Positions 18,488 to 27,971 of a stretch of DNA of 41,530 nt are shown in pieces. A model generated the notes under the pieces. That model saw only the letters and a program-made list of their open reading frames with translations. It was not told the DNA's origin and ran no database searches. Each line of letters starts with the position of its first letter. The first letter of the stretch is position 1. This stretch comes from Prochlorococcus sp. AG-418-G23 (GTDB lineage: Bacteria; Cyanobacteriota; Cyanobacteriia; PCC-6307; Cyanobiaceae): NCBI GenBank assembly GCA_003214195.1, contig QCLY01000011.1, positions 1 through 41,530 on the forward strand. The letters run 5' to 3'. Made by a program: the position numbers and the translations under genes.

Positions 18488-20459
18488 CAGCAGATCTTCT
18501 TCTTCTTGTTCTACCTTCAAATGAATCTTCTGTAGCAGTCTCAGCTGATGGATTCTGTGAAACTTTTGGACTTTTTTGGGTATTTTGTGATTTATTTGAA
18601 CTATTAGGATGATTATTGTTTGATTTCTTATGGAAATTATTATTTCTATTTCGATTGGAGAAATTTTGCTCTTCGGTAATCTTTGGGATATAAGCACGAG
18701 TTCCACTTGGAGCAGGTTGAACTAAACACAAAATAAGTGGTTCAACTTGTAATTCTCTTCTCATTCTTCTCGATAAACCATTTTCAATTTCCCTTTGTAC
18801 ACCAATCCAATCTACCTCAAAATTATTCGGCCCAGTTTGTCTGGATAATTGTTTCCATCTATTTTCTAAGACCCAACTTATTTCTCGTTCTGTCCACATA
18901 GACATTTTTCTTGGCTCTGCAGTAGTAACAACTCCTCTTAAATTAACTCTGGGAGGCGCAACCATCTTCCCATCTGTACTAATAGGAGCTAAAACAGTTA
19001 CTACACCATCCCCAGCTAGTTGCTGCCTTTCCTTTAATACTCGAGCATCTACTATCCCATTGCGTGAGTTATCAAGCAGTTCAACCCCAGCTTTTACAGG
19101 ATCACCCTTTTGAATAGAATTAGGTGTTAACTCAACTACATCTCCATTTTCAATAATTAAGATATTTTCCTTTGGAACCCCCATAGTTTGTGCACTCTTG
19201 CCATGACAAACAAGCATTCTATGTTCTCCATGAACAGGAACAAAAAACTTAGGTTTTGCGAGTGCCAACATTAACTTTTGATCTTCTTGAAAACCATGAC
19301 CTGAAACATGAATATTCTCACCCTTTCCATAAACAACCTTTGCACCAAGTTTCATTAATCTATCTATTGTATTAACAACAGAAATAGTATTACCAGGAAT
19401 TGGGCTAGCTGAAAATATTACAGTATCAGTAGTCTTAAGACGAACATGCTGATGTTCACCGCGAGAGATTCTGCTTAACGCTGCTAGGGGTTCTCCTTGA
19501 CTTCCCGTCATTAATAATAAGGTTTCCCTATCTGGCAAATCTCTAATTTGCTTGATAGGAACAAACAAGTCATCTGGGCATTTCATATAACCAATATCTC
19601 TTGCCTTTGCAATAACATTTATCATCGATCTACCTAACAAACCGACCTTTCTTCCATGTTTCATAGCCAATTCTAAGATCATTGTCACTCTATGGACAGA
19701 ACTAGCAAAAGTGGTAAGGATAACTCGTTCTTTTGCCTCTGCAATATGTTTTTCTAAAGAGGGATAGATAGTCTTCTCAGAAGGACAAAAACCTGGAACT
19801 TCGGCGTTAGTCGAATCACTGAACATGCATAAAACACCCTTCTCTCCGTAATGCACCATTCTTTCAATATCAAATTGCTCTCCATCTACTGGCATATGAT
19901 CAAACTTAAAATCTCCCGTAAAAATAATTGTGCCAACAGGTGTTGTAACTGCTAAAGAAAAGCTATCGCAAATAGAATGGGTATTTCGAATAAATTCAAC
20001 AGAAAAATGTTGTCCTACTTTTACAACATCTCTTGGATTTACTGTCTGTATAGTTGTTCTATCAGATACCCCCGCTTCCTCCATTTTTCCTCTAAGCATT
20101 GACATTGCCAGTCTTGGGCCATAAATAATCGGAATATTAAAATGCTTTAGATGATGAGAAATACCTCCAATATGATCTTCATGCCCATGAGTAACAATCA
20201 TTCCTTTTATTCTTCTTTGATTTTCTTTTAAAAAAGTTGTATCAGGCATAACAACATTTACGCCATGCATACCATCAGATGGGAAAGCTAGGCCAGCATC
20301 AACAAGCATTAATTCATCACCATATTCAAAAACGCAAGTATTTTTTCCTATTTCATGTAGTCCTCCAAGAGGTATTACTCGTAGAGCTGGTGTATTACTT
20401 TTAGATCTTGATGAATCATGAGTAGATCTATTTACAGTTGAATTTGTACTTGATTGCAT
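18477..20459 (-). CDS. rnj: Ribonuclease J
   Basis: A metallo-beta-lactamase/beta-CASP RNase with 5'-3' exonuclease and endonuclease activity in mRNA decay and rRNA maturation. In the 660-residue protein the zinc motif HGHEDHIGG is at 91-99, followed by FTGDFKFDHMPVDG, SDSTNAEVPGF, beta-CASP motifs (TGSQGEPLAALSRI, VSGHGFQEDQK) and VHGEHRML. Residues 1-25 are Ser/Thr/Asn-rich. After about residue 600 the tail is Asn/Ser/Lys-rich and looks disordered, ending in a GRTRRRRSAVTS segment. Cyanobacterial RNase J often has a long C-terminal tail. It follows dapA by 80 bases on the same strand. Confidence 0.96.
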   Translation of the reverse strand: MQSSTNSTVNRSTHDSSRSKSNTPALRVIPLGGLHEIGKNTCVFEYGDELMLVDAGLAFPSDGMHGVNVVMPDTTFLKENQRRIKGMIVTHGHEDHIGGISHHLKHFNIPIIYGPRLAMSMLRGKMEEAGVSDRTTIQTVNPRDVVKVGQHFSVEFIRNTHSICDSFSLAVTTPVGTIIFTGDFKFDHMPVDGEQFDIERMVHYGEKGVLCMFSDSTNAEVPGFCPSEKTIYPSLEKHIAEAKERVILTTFASSVHRVTMILELAMKHGRKVGLLGRSMINVIAKARDIGYMKCPDDLFVPIKQIRDLPDRETLLLMTGSQGEPLAALSRISRGEHQHVRLKTTDTVIFSASPIPGNTISVVNTIDRLMKLGAKVVYGKGENIHVSGHGFQEDQKLMLALAKPKFFVPVHGEHRMLVCHGKSAQTMGVPKENILIIENGDVVELTPNSIQKGDPVKAGVELLDNSRNGIVDARVLKERQQLAGDGVVTVLAPISTDGKMVAPPRVNLRGVVTTAEPRKMSMWTEREISWVLENRWKQLSRQTGPNNFEVDWIGVQREIENGLSRRMRRELQVEPLILCLVQPAPSGTRAYIPKITEEQNFSNRNRNNNFHKKSNNNHPNSSNKSQNTQKSPKVSQNPSAETATEDSFEGRTRRRRSAVTS

Positions 20460-20531
20460 AATTTTGAAATTTATGAAGGCCTGCTTGTAATCAAATAAAG
20501 TTTATTTAAATTTAATTATCAAGTTAAATAT

Positions 20532-20550
20532 AATCCCTATTATAGGGATT
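20532..20550 (-). terminator. Hairpin at the dapA stop codon
   Basis: A perfect inverted repeat AATCCCTA-TTA-TAGGGATT overlaps the dapA stop (TAA at 20542-20540). It is GC-richer than its surroundings, so it stands out as a real structure. No U-tract follows directly, so it may be a weak terminator or a 3'-end stabiliser between dapA and rnj. Confidence 0.5.
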
Positions 20551-21442
20551 TCAGGATAAAAGATAGTTGTTTTTTCATGTCATTGGTTAATGGAGACAAA
20601 GGGCTTCTAGGATTACCTACATCCCATCCCGATAGCTCCAAAGCAGCCTTAATTGGGATTGGATTAGTAGTCATAAAGAGAGCTTTGAAAAGAGGCTGAA
20701 GTTTTTCATGAATAGCAAGAGCATTGGAAACCTTTCCACTTTGAAAAGAATGAATCATCTCTTTCAATTGCAATCCAACTAAATGACTTGCAACACTAAC
20801 TACTCCTACAGCACCTACAGATAACATTGGAAGCAACAATGAATCGTCGCCACTATATACAGAGAGTTCTGAGCCACAAATAGCTCTTAGCTCTGTTACT
20901 TCTTCTATTCTACCGCTTGCAGCTTTAATACTGAGAATATTTGAGAAATCCATAAGTTTCTTCACAGTATCAGGTAATAAATTGCATCCTGTTCTGCCAG
21001 GAATGTTATAGAGCATAAGAGGCAAATCCTTTGCAGATTTAGCAATAGAACTGAAATGTTTATAAAGACCTTCTTGAGGCGGTTTATTGTAATAAGGAAC
21101 AACGACCAAAGCACCGTCGGCACCAGAGTCATAAGCTTTTTTTGTAGCTTCCACAGCTTCGCTTGTACAATTGCTACCAGTGCCAACTATTATTTTGCAG
21201 CTTGCATCCAAAGATCCTTTTACCGCAGTAAATAAATCATGCTGTTCCTCCCATGAGAGGGTTGGGGATTCTCCAGTAGTACCGCATAACACGATTCCAT
21301 CGGAACCGTTCTCAAAAAGATAATTTGAAAGTTTTATGGCTAGTTCATAATCTACATCGCCATTCTCAGTAAATGGAGTAACCATTGCAGTCAATATTTT
21401 TCCAAATAGTGGATTATTACACTCAGTTTTGTCTGTAATCAT
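20540..21442 (-). CDS. dapA: 4-hydroxy-tetrahydrodipicolinate synthase
   Basis: DapA condenses aspartate semialdehyde with pyruvate, the first step dedicated to lysine and diaminopimelate. The 300-residue (beta/alpha)8 protein has [13 protein letters not shown] (residues 54-66), YNIPGRTG with Tyr145, and the Schiff-base lysine Lys173 in SIKAASG, the same spacing as Tyr133/Lys161 of E. coli. Its ATG overlaps the asd stop by four bases (20540-21442 against 21439-22470), so it is translationally coupled to asd, which makes its substrate. Confidence 0.97.
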   Translation of the reverse strand: MITDKTECNNPLFGKILTAMVTPFTENGDVDYELAIKLSNYLFENGSDGIVLCGTTGESPTLSWEEQHDLFTAVKGSLDASCKIIVGTGSNCTSEAVEATKKAYDSGADGALVVVPYYNKPPQEGLYKHFSSIAKSAKDLPLMLYNIPGRTGCNLLPDTVKKLMDFSNILSIKAASGRIEEVTELRAICGSELSVYSGDDSLLLPMLSVGAVGVVSVASHLVGLQLKEMIHSFQSGKVSNALAIHEKLQPLFKALFMTTNPIPIKAALELSGWDVGNPRSPLSPLTNDMKKQLSFILKSL

Positions 21443-22470
21443 TTTTTTGGAATTAATAACTCAGCTATTTGAACAGCATTTAGAGCGGCTCCTTTTCTTA
21501 TTTGATCTCCACATAACCATAATTCTAATCCATGAGACTGACTTATATCAGTTCTTAGCCTGCCAACAGCAACATTATCCCTTCCCATAACGTCATTTGG
21601 CATAGGAAATCTATTATTTTTATAATCCTGAATAACTTCAATTCCAGGAGATTTTTTTAATTCTTTAATAGCATCTCTAGGCTTAACTACATCGGCAAAT
21701 TCAATATTGATAGATTCAGAATGTGCTCTCAGTACTGGGACTCGAACACATGTAGCAGAGAGCTTTAAATCAGCAATATTTAATATTTTTCTCGTCTCAT
21801 TAACCATTTTCATCTCTTCTTCGCAGTAATTATTTGAAAGCATAGGGGAATTATGCAAAAACAAGTTAAAAGCAAGGGAGTATGGCAAAACTTCACTTTT
21901 TTGCGGATTTCCTTGAAGATATTGTTCAGTTAAAAGTTTTAGTTCCTCCATCGCTAGTTGACCTGCACCACTGACAGATTGATATGTTGAGACAATAACT
22001 CTTTGAATAGTCGAAAGTTTGTTTAACGGAGCTAAAACTAATGTCAACAAAATGGTAGTACAATTTGGATTCGCTATTACCCCGTCATGATTTAGTGCTT
22101 CAGTACCATTAACTTCAGGAACTATAAGAGGAACGTTCTTATCTAATCTGAAAGCACTTGAATTATCTATCAGTAAAGCATTTTGATCAAGAATGGTAGA
22201 CAACCATTTTTTTGAAATACTTCCACCGGCCGAAGCCAAAACTAAATCAAGATTCCTAAATTCTTCCTTAGTTGTTTTTTTTGTAACTAATTCTTCATCT
22301 TTCCAAATAATTTTTTTTCCTTCTGACCGCTCTGATGAAAGCAATACTAATTCTGATATTGGGAAATCACGTTGTTCAAGAATTTTTAGCAATTCAGATC
22401 CCACAGCACCTGAAGAACCTAAAACAGCAACTTTTAATGGCCTATTAGGCAAATAAGGAGATTGTCTCAC
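21439..22470 (-). CDS. asd: Aspartate-semialdehyde dehydrogenase
   Basis: Asd reduces aspartyl phosphate to aspartate semialdehyde with NADPH, feeding lysine, threonine and methionine. The 343-residue protein starts with the dinucleotide-binding [18 protein letters not shown] (15-32). It carries [10 protein letters not shown], the active-site Cys137 in [21 protein letters not shown], and [11 protein letters not shown] near the substrate-binding His. It forms a tight asd-dapA pair. Across the 124-base divergent gap lies tig. Confidence 0.97.
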   Translation of the reverse strand: MRQSPYLPNRPLKVAVLGSSGAVGSELLKILEQRDFPISELVLLSSERSEGKKIIWKDEELVTKKTTKEEFRNLDLVLASAGGSISKKWLSTILDQNALLIDNSSAFRLDKNVPLIVPEVNGTEALNHDGVIANPNCTTILLTLVLAPLNKLSTIQRVIVSTYQSVSGAGQLAMEELKLLTEQYLQGNPQKSEVLPYSLAFNLFLHNSPMLSNNYCEEEMKMVNETRKILNIADLKLSATCVRVPVLRAHSESINIEFADVVKPRDAIKELKKSPGIEVIQDYKNNRFPMPNDVMGRDNVAVGRLRTDISQSHGLELWLCGDQIRKGAALNAVQIAELLIPKK

Positions 22471-22541
22471 ACTTTAAAATGATTTTTATAAATAGATTGA
22501 CTATTTTTTTTACTTTATCAAAAAATTAACTTTCAAGGAAA

Positions 22542-22554
22542 TCACATAATGTGA
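22542..22554. promoter_or_regulatory. Candidate operator palindrome between asd and tig
   Basis: TCACAT-A-ATGTGA is a perfect 6+1+6 palindrome placed 72 bases before the asd start and 41 bases before the tig start. It looks like a dimer-binding site; no regulator is known to me for it. The spacing is not that of NtcA (GTA-N8-TAC). Confidence 0.35.
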
Positions 22555-22594
22555 AATAATTAAGATTCTGCTCATAGTAATAAATTAGAAAAAC

Positions 22595-23992
22595 ATGGCT
22601 AAAGATGCACTAATAGTCAAAACAACACCTCTGCCTCAAAGTAGAATTTCACTAGAATTAGAAATATCATCTGAGACATGCAAAACGTGTGTAAATGAAA
22701 CAATCAGTACCATTAGTCGTTCGGCTAAAATTCCAGGGTTTAGACTTGGTAAAATTCCTAAACAAGTCTTAATCCAAAGAATCGGCATCACACAATTACA
22801 TGCTTCTGCTCTAGAAAAAATCATTGATAAATCCTGGCAAGAAGCATTAAAAATCGAATCTATAGAGCCACTTAGTGAGCCAGAGTTGGTAGATGGATTT
22901 GAATCTTTACTTGCAAAGTTTAGTCCTGAAAAATCACTTAAGGTTACTCTTCAAACTGATGTTGCACCCGAATTAAAACTAAAAAAATCAAAAGGACTTA
23001 ATGTTGAAATCTCAAAAACTAAATTTGATCCAAAGTCAATAGATGAAGCTCTAGAAAAATCTAGAAATCAGTTTGCAAACATTATTCCAGTTACTAACAG
23101 AGCAGCAAAATTAGGAGATATTGCTGTAGTTAGTTTCAAAGGTAAATATAAAGATTCTGGTAAAGAGATTGATGGTGGAACGAGTGAATCAATGGATCTT
23201 GAGTTAGAAAAGAACAAAATGATTCCTGGCTTCGTTGAGGGAATCGTAAAGATGAAAATTGGTGATACTAAGACACTTAACCTTAAATTCCCAGAAGATT
23301 ATTCTCATCAAGATTCAAGAGGCAAAGAAGCAATTTTTGAAGTAAATCTTAAGGATCTTAAAGAAAAGGAATTACCTGAACTTAATGATGATTTTGCAAA
23401 ACAGTCTGGCAACAAAGATTCATTAAAAGAGTTAAAGAAAGATATTGAAAAGCAATTAAAAGACAATTTTGAAAAAACTCAAAAAGATATCAAAATTGAA
23501 GCCCTATTAGATGCCTTAACAAACGAATTGGTTGCTGAAATTCCAAAATCAATGATTGATATAGAAGTGAGAAATAATATTGAGCAAACCGCTCAAAGAT
23601 TTGCTCAACAAGGTCTTGATGTTAAATCTACATTCACTCCGGAATTAGTTAAATCATTAGCAGAGTCCACAAGGCCTCAAGCCGAAAAAAATGTTCAAAG
23701 AAATTTAGCTCTAAAAGCATTAGCTGAAAAAGAAAATATAACAGTTGAAAAAGATGAAATTGATTTAAAAATGAAAGATTATGAAGATGCAATCTCTAAA
23801 TCTTCAAAGCAAATAGATATTAAAAAATTAACAGAAGTAATAAGTAACGATTTACTCAAAGAAAAATTAATAATTTGGCTTGAAGAAAATTCTGAAGTAA
23901 AAGAAAAAACTACAAAAACTGCCGCAAAAAAAACAAAAGCCGCAAAAACTACAAAAACCTCAAAAACTCAAAATAAAAAAGAAAAAAAATAA
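22595..23992 (+). CDS. tig: Trigger factor (ribosome-associated chaperone)
   Basis: Trigger factor meets nascent chains at the ribosome exit and has prolyl isomerase activity. In the 465-residue protein the ribosome-docking signature reads KIPGFRLGKIPKQV (about 46-59), corresponding to GFRxGK. The FKBP-like domain covers about 165-255 (GDIAVVSFKGKYKDSG, KMKIGDTKTLNLKFPEDY), then the helical substrate-binding arms. The last about 30 residues are a Lys/Thr/Ala-rich tail absent from E. coli (432 residues). It is followed by clpP (65-base gap) and clpX, as in many bacteria. Confidence 0.96.
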   Translation: MAKDALIVKTTPLPQSRISLELEISSETCKTCVNETISTISRSAKIPGFRLGKIPKQVLIQRIGITQLHASALEKIIDKSWQEALKIESIEPLSEPELVDGFESLLAKFSPEKSLKVTLQTDVAPELKLKKSKGLNVEISKTKFDPKSIDEALEKSRNQFANIIPVTNRAAKLGDIAVVSFKGKYKDSGKEIDGGTSESMDLELEKNKMIPGFVEGIVKMKIGDTKTLNLKFPEDYSHQDSRGKEAIFEVNLKDLKEKELPELNDDFAKQSGNKDSLKELKKDIEKQLKDNFEKTQKDIKIEALLDALTNELVAEIPKSMIDIEVRNNIEQTAQRFAQQGLDVKSTFTPELVKSLAESTRPQAEKNVQRNLALKALAEKENITVEKDEIDLKMKDYEDAISKSSKQIDIKKLTEVISNDLLKEKLIIWLEENSEVKEKTTKTAAKKTKAAKTTKTSKTQNKKEKK

Positions 23993-24057
23993 TTTATGAA
24001 ATTTCCTACTAATTAAACAAAAAACCCTTAAATTATCTATAGACAAAAAAGTATTTT

Positions 24058-24702
24058 GTGAACTCAGAAAAAAAACATTTAATCCAAAGTTCAATAAGTT
24101 CTTACCGAAGTATTGATAAAACTATTGGAGCCGTACCTACCGTTATAGAACAATCTGGCAGGGGAGAAAGAGCTTTTGATATTTATTCAAGACTATTAAG
24201 GGAGAGAATAATTTTTTTAGGTACTGGAATAAATGATCAAGTATCTGACTCTCTGGTTGCACAGTTATTATTTCTTGAAGCTGAAGATCCCGAAAAAGAC
24301 ATCCAAATATATATAAATTCTCCTGGAGGTTCAGTAACTGCAGGTATGGCCATATACGATACTATGCAACAAATAACACCTGATGTAGTGACAATATGTT
24401 TTGGAGTAGCTGCAAGTATGGGAGCATTTCTACTTTCTGGAGGAGCAAAGGGAAAAAGATTAGCTTTACCTAATTCTAGGATTATGATTCATCAGCCTCT
24501 TGGAGGTGCACAAGGTCAAGCAGTTGAGATTGAAATACAAGCTAAAGAAATACTTTTTCTCAAGAAAACATTGAATTCGCTTTTAGCAGAACATACAGGT
24601 CAACCTTTGGAAAAAATTAATGAAGATACAGAAAGAGATTACTTTTTATCTCCCTCAGAAGCCGTCGAATATGGATTAATTGATAAAGTTATCAAAAAGT
24701 GA
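24058..24702 (+). CDS. clpP: ATP-dependent Clp protease proteolytic subunit
   Basis: The serine peptidase core that pairs with ClpX. The full catalytic triad is present: Ser120 ([11 protein letters not shown]), His145 ([10 protein letters not shown]) and Asp194 (TERDYFLSP), each offset by 23 from mature E. coli ClpP Ser97/His122/Asp171. So this is an active ClpP, not the inactive ClpR. The start is GTG at 24058. The position next to clpX suggests it is the copy that works with ClpX (ClpP2 in cyanobacterial naming). clpX follows after 104 bases with no clear terminator. Confidence 0.97.
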   Translation: MNSEKKHLIQSSISSYRSIDKTIGAVPTVIEQSGRGERAFDIYSRLLRERIIFLGTGINDQVSDSLVAQLLFLEAEDPEKDIQIYINSPGGSVTAGMAIYDTMQQITPDVVTICFGVAASMGAFLLSGGAKGKRLALPNSRIMIHQPLGGAQGQAVEIEIQAKEILFLKKTLNSLLAEHTGQPLEKINEDTERDYFLSPSEAVEYGLIDKVIKK

Positions 24703-24806
24703 CAAGGGATACTGATTTTTTAAGAATATGATGACGAATCGATATTTATAAGCAATCCTAGTGAATAGGAAATATTTAAAACCTTTCACATTAAAACTTA
24801 TAATCG

Positions 24807-26174
24807 ATGGCTAAATTCGACGCCCATCTTAAATGTTCATTTTGCGGAAAATCGCAAGACCAAGTAAGGAAGCTTATAGCTGGTCCTGGGGTTTATATCT
24901 GTGATGAATGCATAGATCTTTGTAATGAAATTCTTGATGAAGAACTTCTTGATAATCAAGCGAATACAAACAACTCCCCACAAGTAAAAAAGAAATTACC
25001 CACTGATAATCCGAAAAAATCTGTTCCTTTAGAATTAACCTCAATTCCTAAGCCATTAGAAATTAAAAGTTTTCTAGATAATCAAGTTGTTGGACAAGAA
25101 TCTGCTAAAAAAATATTATCAGTAGCTGTATATAACCACTACAAACGGTTAGCCTGGAAAGTTAAAGAAGATAGTAAAAATAACAATTCAAAAGATTCGC
25201 AAGAAACGAAATTACAAAAATCTAATATTTTACTCATCGGCCCTACTGGAAGTGGAAAAACATTATTAGCGCAAACTTTAGCAGAGTTTCTAGATGTTCC
25301 TTTTGCAGTAGCTGATGCAACGACTTTGACAGAAGCTGGATATGTTGGTGAAGATGTTGAAAACATACTTTTAAGACTCCTTCAAAAATCAGAAATGAAT
25401 GTAGAACTAGCTCAAAAAGGAATCATTTACATAGATGAAATAGATAAAATTGCAAGAAAAAGCGAGAATCCTTCAATTACTAGAGATGTATCTGGTGAAG
25501 GAGTGCAGCAAGCATTACTAAAAATGCTTGAAGGAACAATTGCAAATGTGCCTCCTCAAGGTGGCAGAAAACATCCTTATCATGACTGCATCCAAATTGA
25601 TACGAGTCAAATATTATTTATTTGCGGGGGAGCTTTTATAGGTTTAGAGGATATCGTTCAAAAGCGTATGGGTAAACACTCTATAGGATTTACCACTAAT
25701 TCAGATCAAAATAAAGTTGATACAAAAAAAATAGTAGAACCAAGAGATGCCTTAAAAAATTTAGAGTTAGATGATTTAGTTAAATATGGCCTTATTCCAG
25801 AATTTATTGGAAGAATTCCCGTTTGTGCTGTACTAGATCGTCTGACAAAAGAAACTTTAGAATCTATATTAACTCAACCAAGAGATGCATTAGTAAAGCA
25901 ATTCAAGACGTTACTAAGTATGGATAATGTTGAATTAAAATTTGAGCCTGATTCTGTTGAAGCAATAGCCAATGAAGCCTTTAAAAGAAAAACAGGTGCG
26001 AGAGCATTAAGATCAATAATTGAAGAACTTATGCTTGACGTAATGTACACTTTGCCTTCTGAAGAAAATGTTAAAGAATTCACAATTACAAAAAAAATGG
26101 TAGATAGTTTGTTCTCATCTAAAATTGTTAAACTACCTGCAGGTTCAAAAAGAATTATTAAAGAGTCTGCATAA
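24807..26174 (+). CDS. clpX: Clp protease ATP-binding subunit ClpX
   Basis: The AAA+ unfoldase that feeds substrates to ClpP. The 455-residue protein has the N-terminal zinc domain (Cys10, Cys13, Cys32, Cys35), Walker A GPTGSGKT (145-152), Walker [12 protein letters not shown], the pore loop region [10 protein letters not shown], sensor segment EFIGRIPV and sensor 2 in [16 protein letters not shown]. Between the zinc domain and the AAA+ core lies a polar linker (about 48-82). dnaX follows after 59 bases. Confidence 0.98.
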   Translation: MAKFDAHLKCSFCGKSQDQVRKLIAGPGVYICDECIDLCNEILDEELLDNQANTNNSPQVKKKLPTDNPKKSVPLELTSIPKPLEIKSFLDNQVVGQESAKKILSVAVYNHYKRLAWKVKEDSKNNNSKDSQETKLQKSNILLIGPTGSGKTLLAQTLAEFLDVPFAVADATTLTEAGYVGEDVENILLRLLQKSEMNVELAQKGIIYIDEIDKIARKSENPSITRDVSGEGVQQALLKMLEGTIANVPPQGGRKHPYHDCIQIDTSQILFICGGAFIGLEDIVQKRMGKHSIGFTTNSDQNKVDTKKIVEPRDALKNLELDDLVKYGLIPEFIGRIPVCAVLDRLTKETLESILTQPRDALVKQFKTLLSMDNVELKFEPDSVEAIANEAFKRKTGARALRSIIEELMLDVMYTLPSEENVKEFTITKKMVDSLFSSKIVKLPAGSKRIIKESA

Positions 26175-26208
26175 AAATAAGAGTTTAATTTTTTTGATTT
26201 AATCTCGA

Positions 26209-26231
26209 ATTTTTCAAAATTAATGAAAAAT
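26209..26231 (+). promoter_or_regulatory. AT-rich hairpin just before the dnaX start
   Basis: ATTTTTCA-AAATTAA-TGAAAAAT forms an eight-base stem ending two bases before the dnaX ATG at 26234. It could mask the ribosome landing region or mark the clpX 3' end. All but two of the pairs are A-T, so stability is low and chance is likely enough. Confidence 0.25.
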
Positions 26232-26233
26232 AA

Positions 26234-27970
26234 ATGTCAAATATTCATAAGCCTTTTCATCAAAAATATAGACCAAACAAATTAGATGAATTGGTTGGTC
26301 AGAAATTTATATCCATTACACTTAAACAAGCATTATTAACAAAAAAAATTGCTCCTGCATATCTTTTTAATGGTCCAAGAGGTACTGGAAAAACATCAAG
26401 TGCAAGAATATTTGCGAAATCCTTAAACTGCCAGGCATTCAAAGAACCTACGATAAATCCTTGTTGTAAATGTGAATTATGTAAACAAATTACAGATGGG
26501 AACGCTCTAGATATTATTGAGATTGATGCAGCATCAAATACAGGAGTTGAAAATATTAGAGAAATTATAGAAAAAGCGAGATTTGCACCTACTCAAGCGA
26601 GATGGAAAGTATATGTTATTGATGAATGTCATATGCTTTCAACGGCAGCCTCAAATGCTTTACTAAAAACTATTGAAGAACCGCCCTCAAGAGTTGTATT
26701 TATCCTTGCCACGACAAATCCTGAGAGAGTATTAAATACAATACAAAGTAGATGCCAAAAGTTTGATTTTAAAAGAATAAGCCCTAGTGACATTTTTCAA
26801 CATTTATCAGAAATAGCAGAAAAAGAATCCATTAAGTATGAAGTTCAGGCGTTAAAAATGATTGCAAAAAGATCGAATGGAGGTATGAGAGATGCACAAA
26901 GCCTCCTAGAACAACTGAATCTTTTACCAGAAGGTATAACAATTGATAATATCCAAAACCTACTAGGGGAAGTATCAGAAATTGAATTGACAAATCTGAT
27001 TAAATCATTGGTTGAGAATAATCCAGAGTCACTAATTTTAACATGCAACAAATTATATGATGCTGGGAATGAACCCTATCAAATAATTGTCGGACTATTG
27101 AACATAACGAGAGATCTACTATTACACACTACAAATAATAAATATTCGGATCTTTATTATACATCTGATGAATTTCAAGATGAATTGGATAGAATCTCAA
27201 CAAAAATAAATAAATCGACAATAATCAATTGGCATAATAATCTGAGAAATATTGAATATCAAATCAAAACAAGTGATAATCCAAGGCTTTGGTTTGAAAT
27301 ACATTTAACTGGCCTTCTAAATAATCAAGAAAATAAAAATCATGGGATCGAGAAGAATAAGGAAAACATAAAAAACATTTCAATTATTAATAAAGAAAAT
27401 ATTTCTAATGAAATTCGAAAACCAAGTATCAAAAAGGAAATCAGTCACGAGGAAATGATTGAAATAAAAGAAGAAAAATTAGAAAAATTTGAGGTTCCTC
27501 GCAAAGAAAGTGTGGAAAATATCTCTGAAAATAAGCAGGATGATCCTGGATCAATTAATTTAAAAGATAAATGGGAATTAATTCTCTCTAAATTAGAGTT
27601 ACCATCAACAAGAATGTTACTTTCACAACAAGCGGAACTTGAAAATTTTGATTCGGAGCAAGTCACAATTGCATTATCTCCAAACTGGGAAGATATGATA
27701 AAAAGCAGAAAAGTTATAATTGAAAATACACTAAAAAAGATATTTGGAGATCAAATAAAACTTAATTTTTCAACTAAACAATTAATTAAAAGTAACCCAA
27801 GAAACAATTCAAAAATAAACCAAAATGAAGTAAAGAATTTGAAACCAATAAAAGAAACAGAACCTAAAACTAATTCATCAACAAAAATATCTAACGATGA
27901 AACTTATAATGACAGTTCAAAAAACTTAGCAAATTTTTTTAATGGAGAAATTATAGACCTTGATGAATGA
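26234..27970 (+). CDS. dnaX: DNA polymerase III, gamma/tau subunits
   Basis: The clamp-loader motor. In the 578-residue protein residues 1-220 form the AAA+ core: HQKYRPNKLDELVGQ, Walker A GPRGTGKT (47-54), a zinc site (Cys66, Cys77/78, Cys80, Cys83), VYVIDECHMLSTAASNALLKTIEEPP and the Arg-finger region NTIQSRCQKFDF. A helical collar follows. From about 365 to 440 the protein is low-complexity Lys/Glu/Asn, then a folded-looking segment at about 445-515 (WELILSKLELPSTRMLLSQQ), then a second polar tail. I see no obvious frameshift signal for a separate gamma form. Convergent with the glycosyltransferase, one base between stops. Confidence 0.95.
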   Translation: MSNIHKPFHQKYRPNKLDELVGQKFISITLKQALLTKKIAPAYLFNGPRGTGKTSSARIFAKSLNCQAFKEPTINPCCKCELCKQITDGNALDIIEIDAASNTGVENIREIIEKARFAPTQARWKVYVIDECHMLSTAASNALLKTIEEPPSRVVFILATTNPERVLNTIQSRCQKFDFKRISPSDIFQHLSEIAEKESIKYEVQALKMIAKRSNGGMRDAQSLLEQLNLLPEGITIDNIQNLLGEVSEIELTNLIKSLVENNPESLILTCNKLYDAGNEPYQIIVGLLNITRDLLLHTTNNKYSDLYYTSDEFQDELDRISTKINKSTIINWHNNLRNIEYQIKTSDNPRLWFEIHLTGLLNNQENKNHGIEKNKENIKNISIINKENISNEIRKPSIKKEISHEEMIEIKEEKLEKFEVPRKESVENISENKQDDPGSINLKDKWELILSKLELPSTRMLLSQQAELENFDSEQVTIALSPNWEDMIKSRKVIIENTLKKIFGDQIKLNFSTKQLIKSNPRNNSKINQNEVKNLKPIKETEPKTNSSTKISNDETYNDSSKNLANFFNGEIIDLDE

Positions 27971-27971
27971 A

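Noticed and set aside
18434-18706. Opposite-frame ORFs inside large genes, such as the one within the 3' end of rnj and those within mutS, lysC, gcvP, clpX and dnaX
   Set aside because: They lie inside strongly conserved coding genes, show biased composition from the other strand's codons and match no family.
24756-24770. Inverted repeat TCCTA-GTGAA-TAGGA between clpP and clpX, considered as a terminator
   Set aside because: The stem is only five bases and no U-tract follows. It is too weak to claim.
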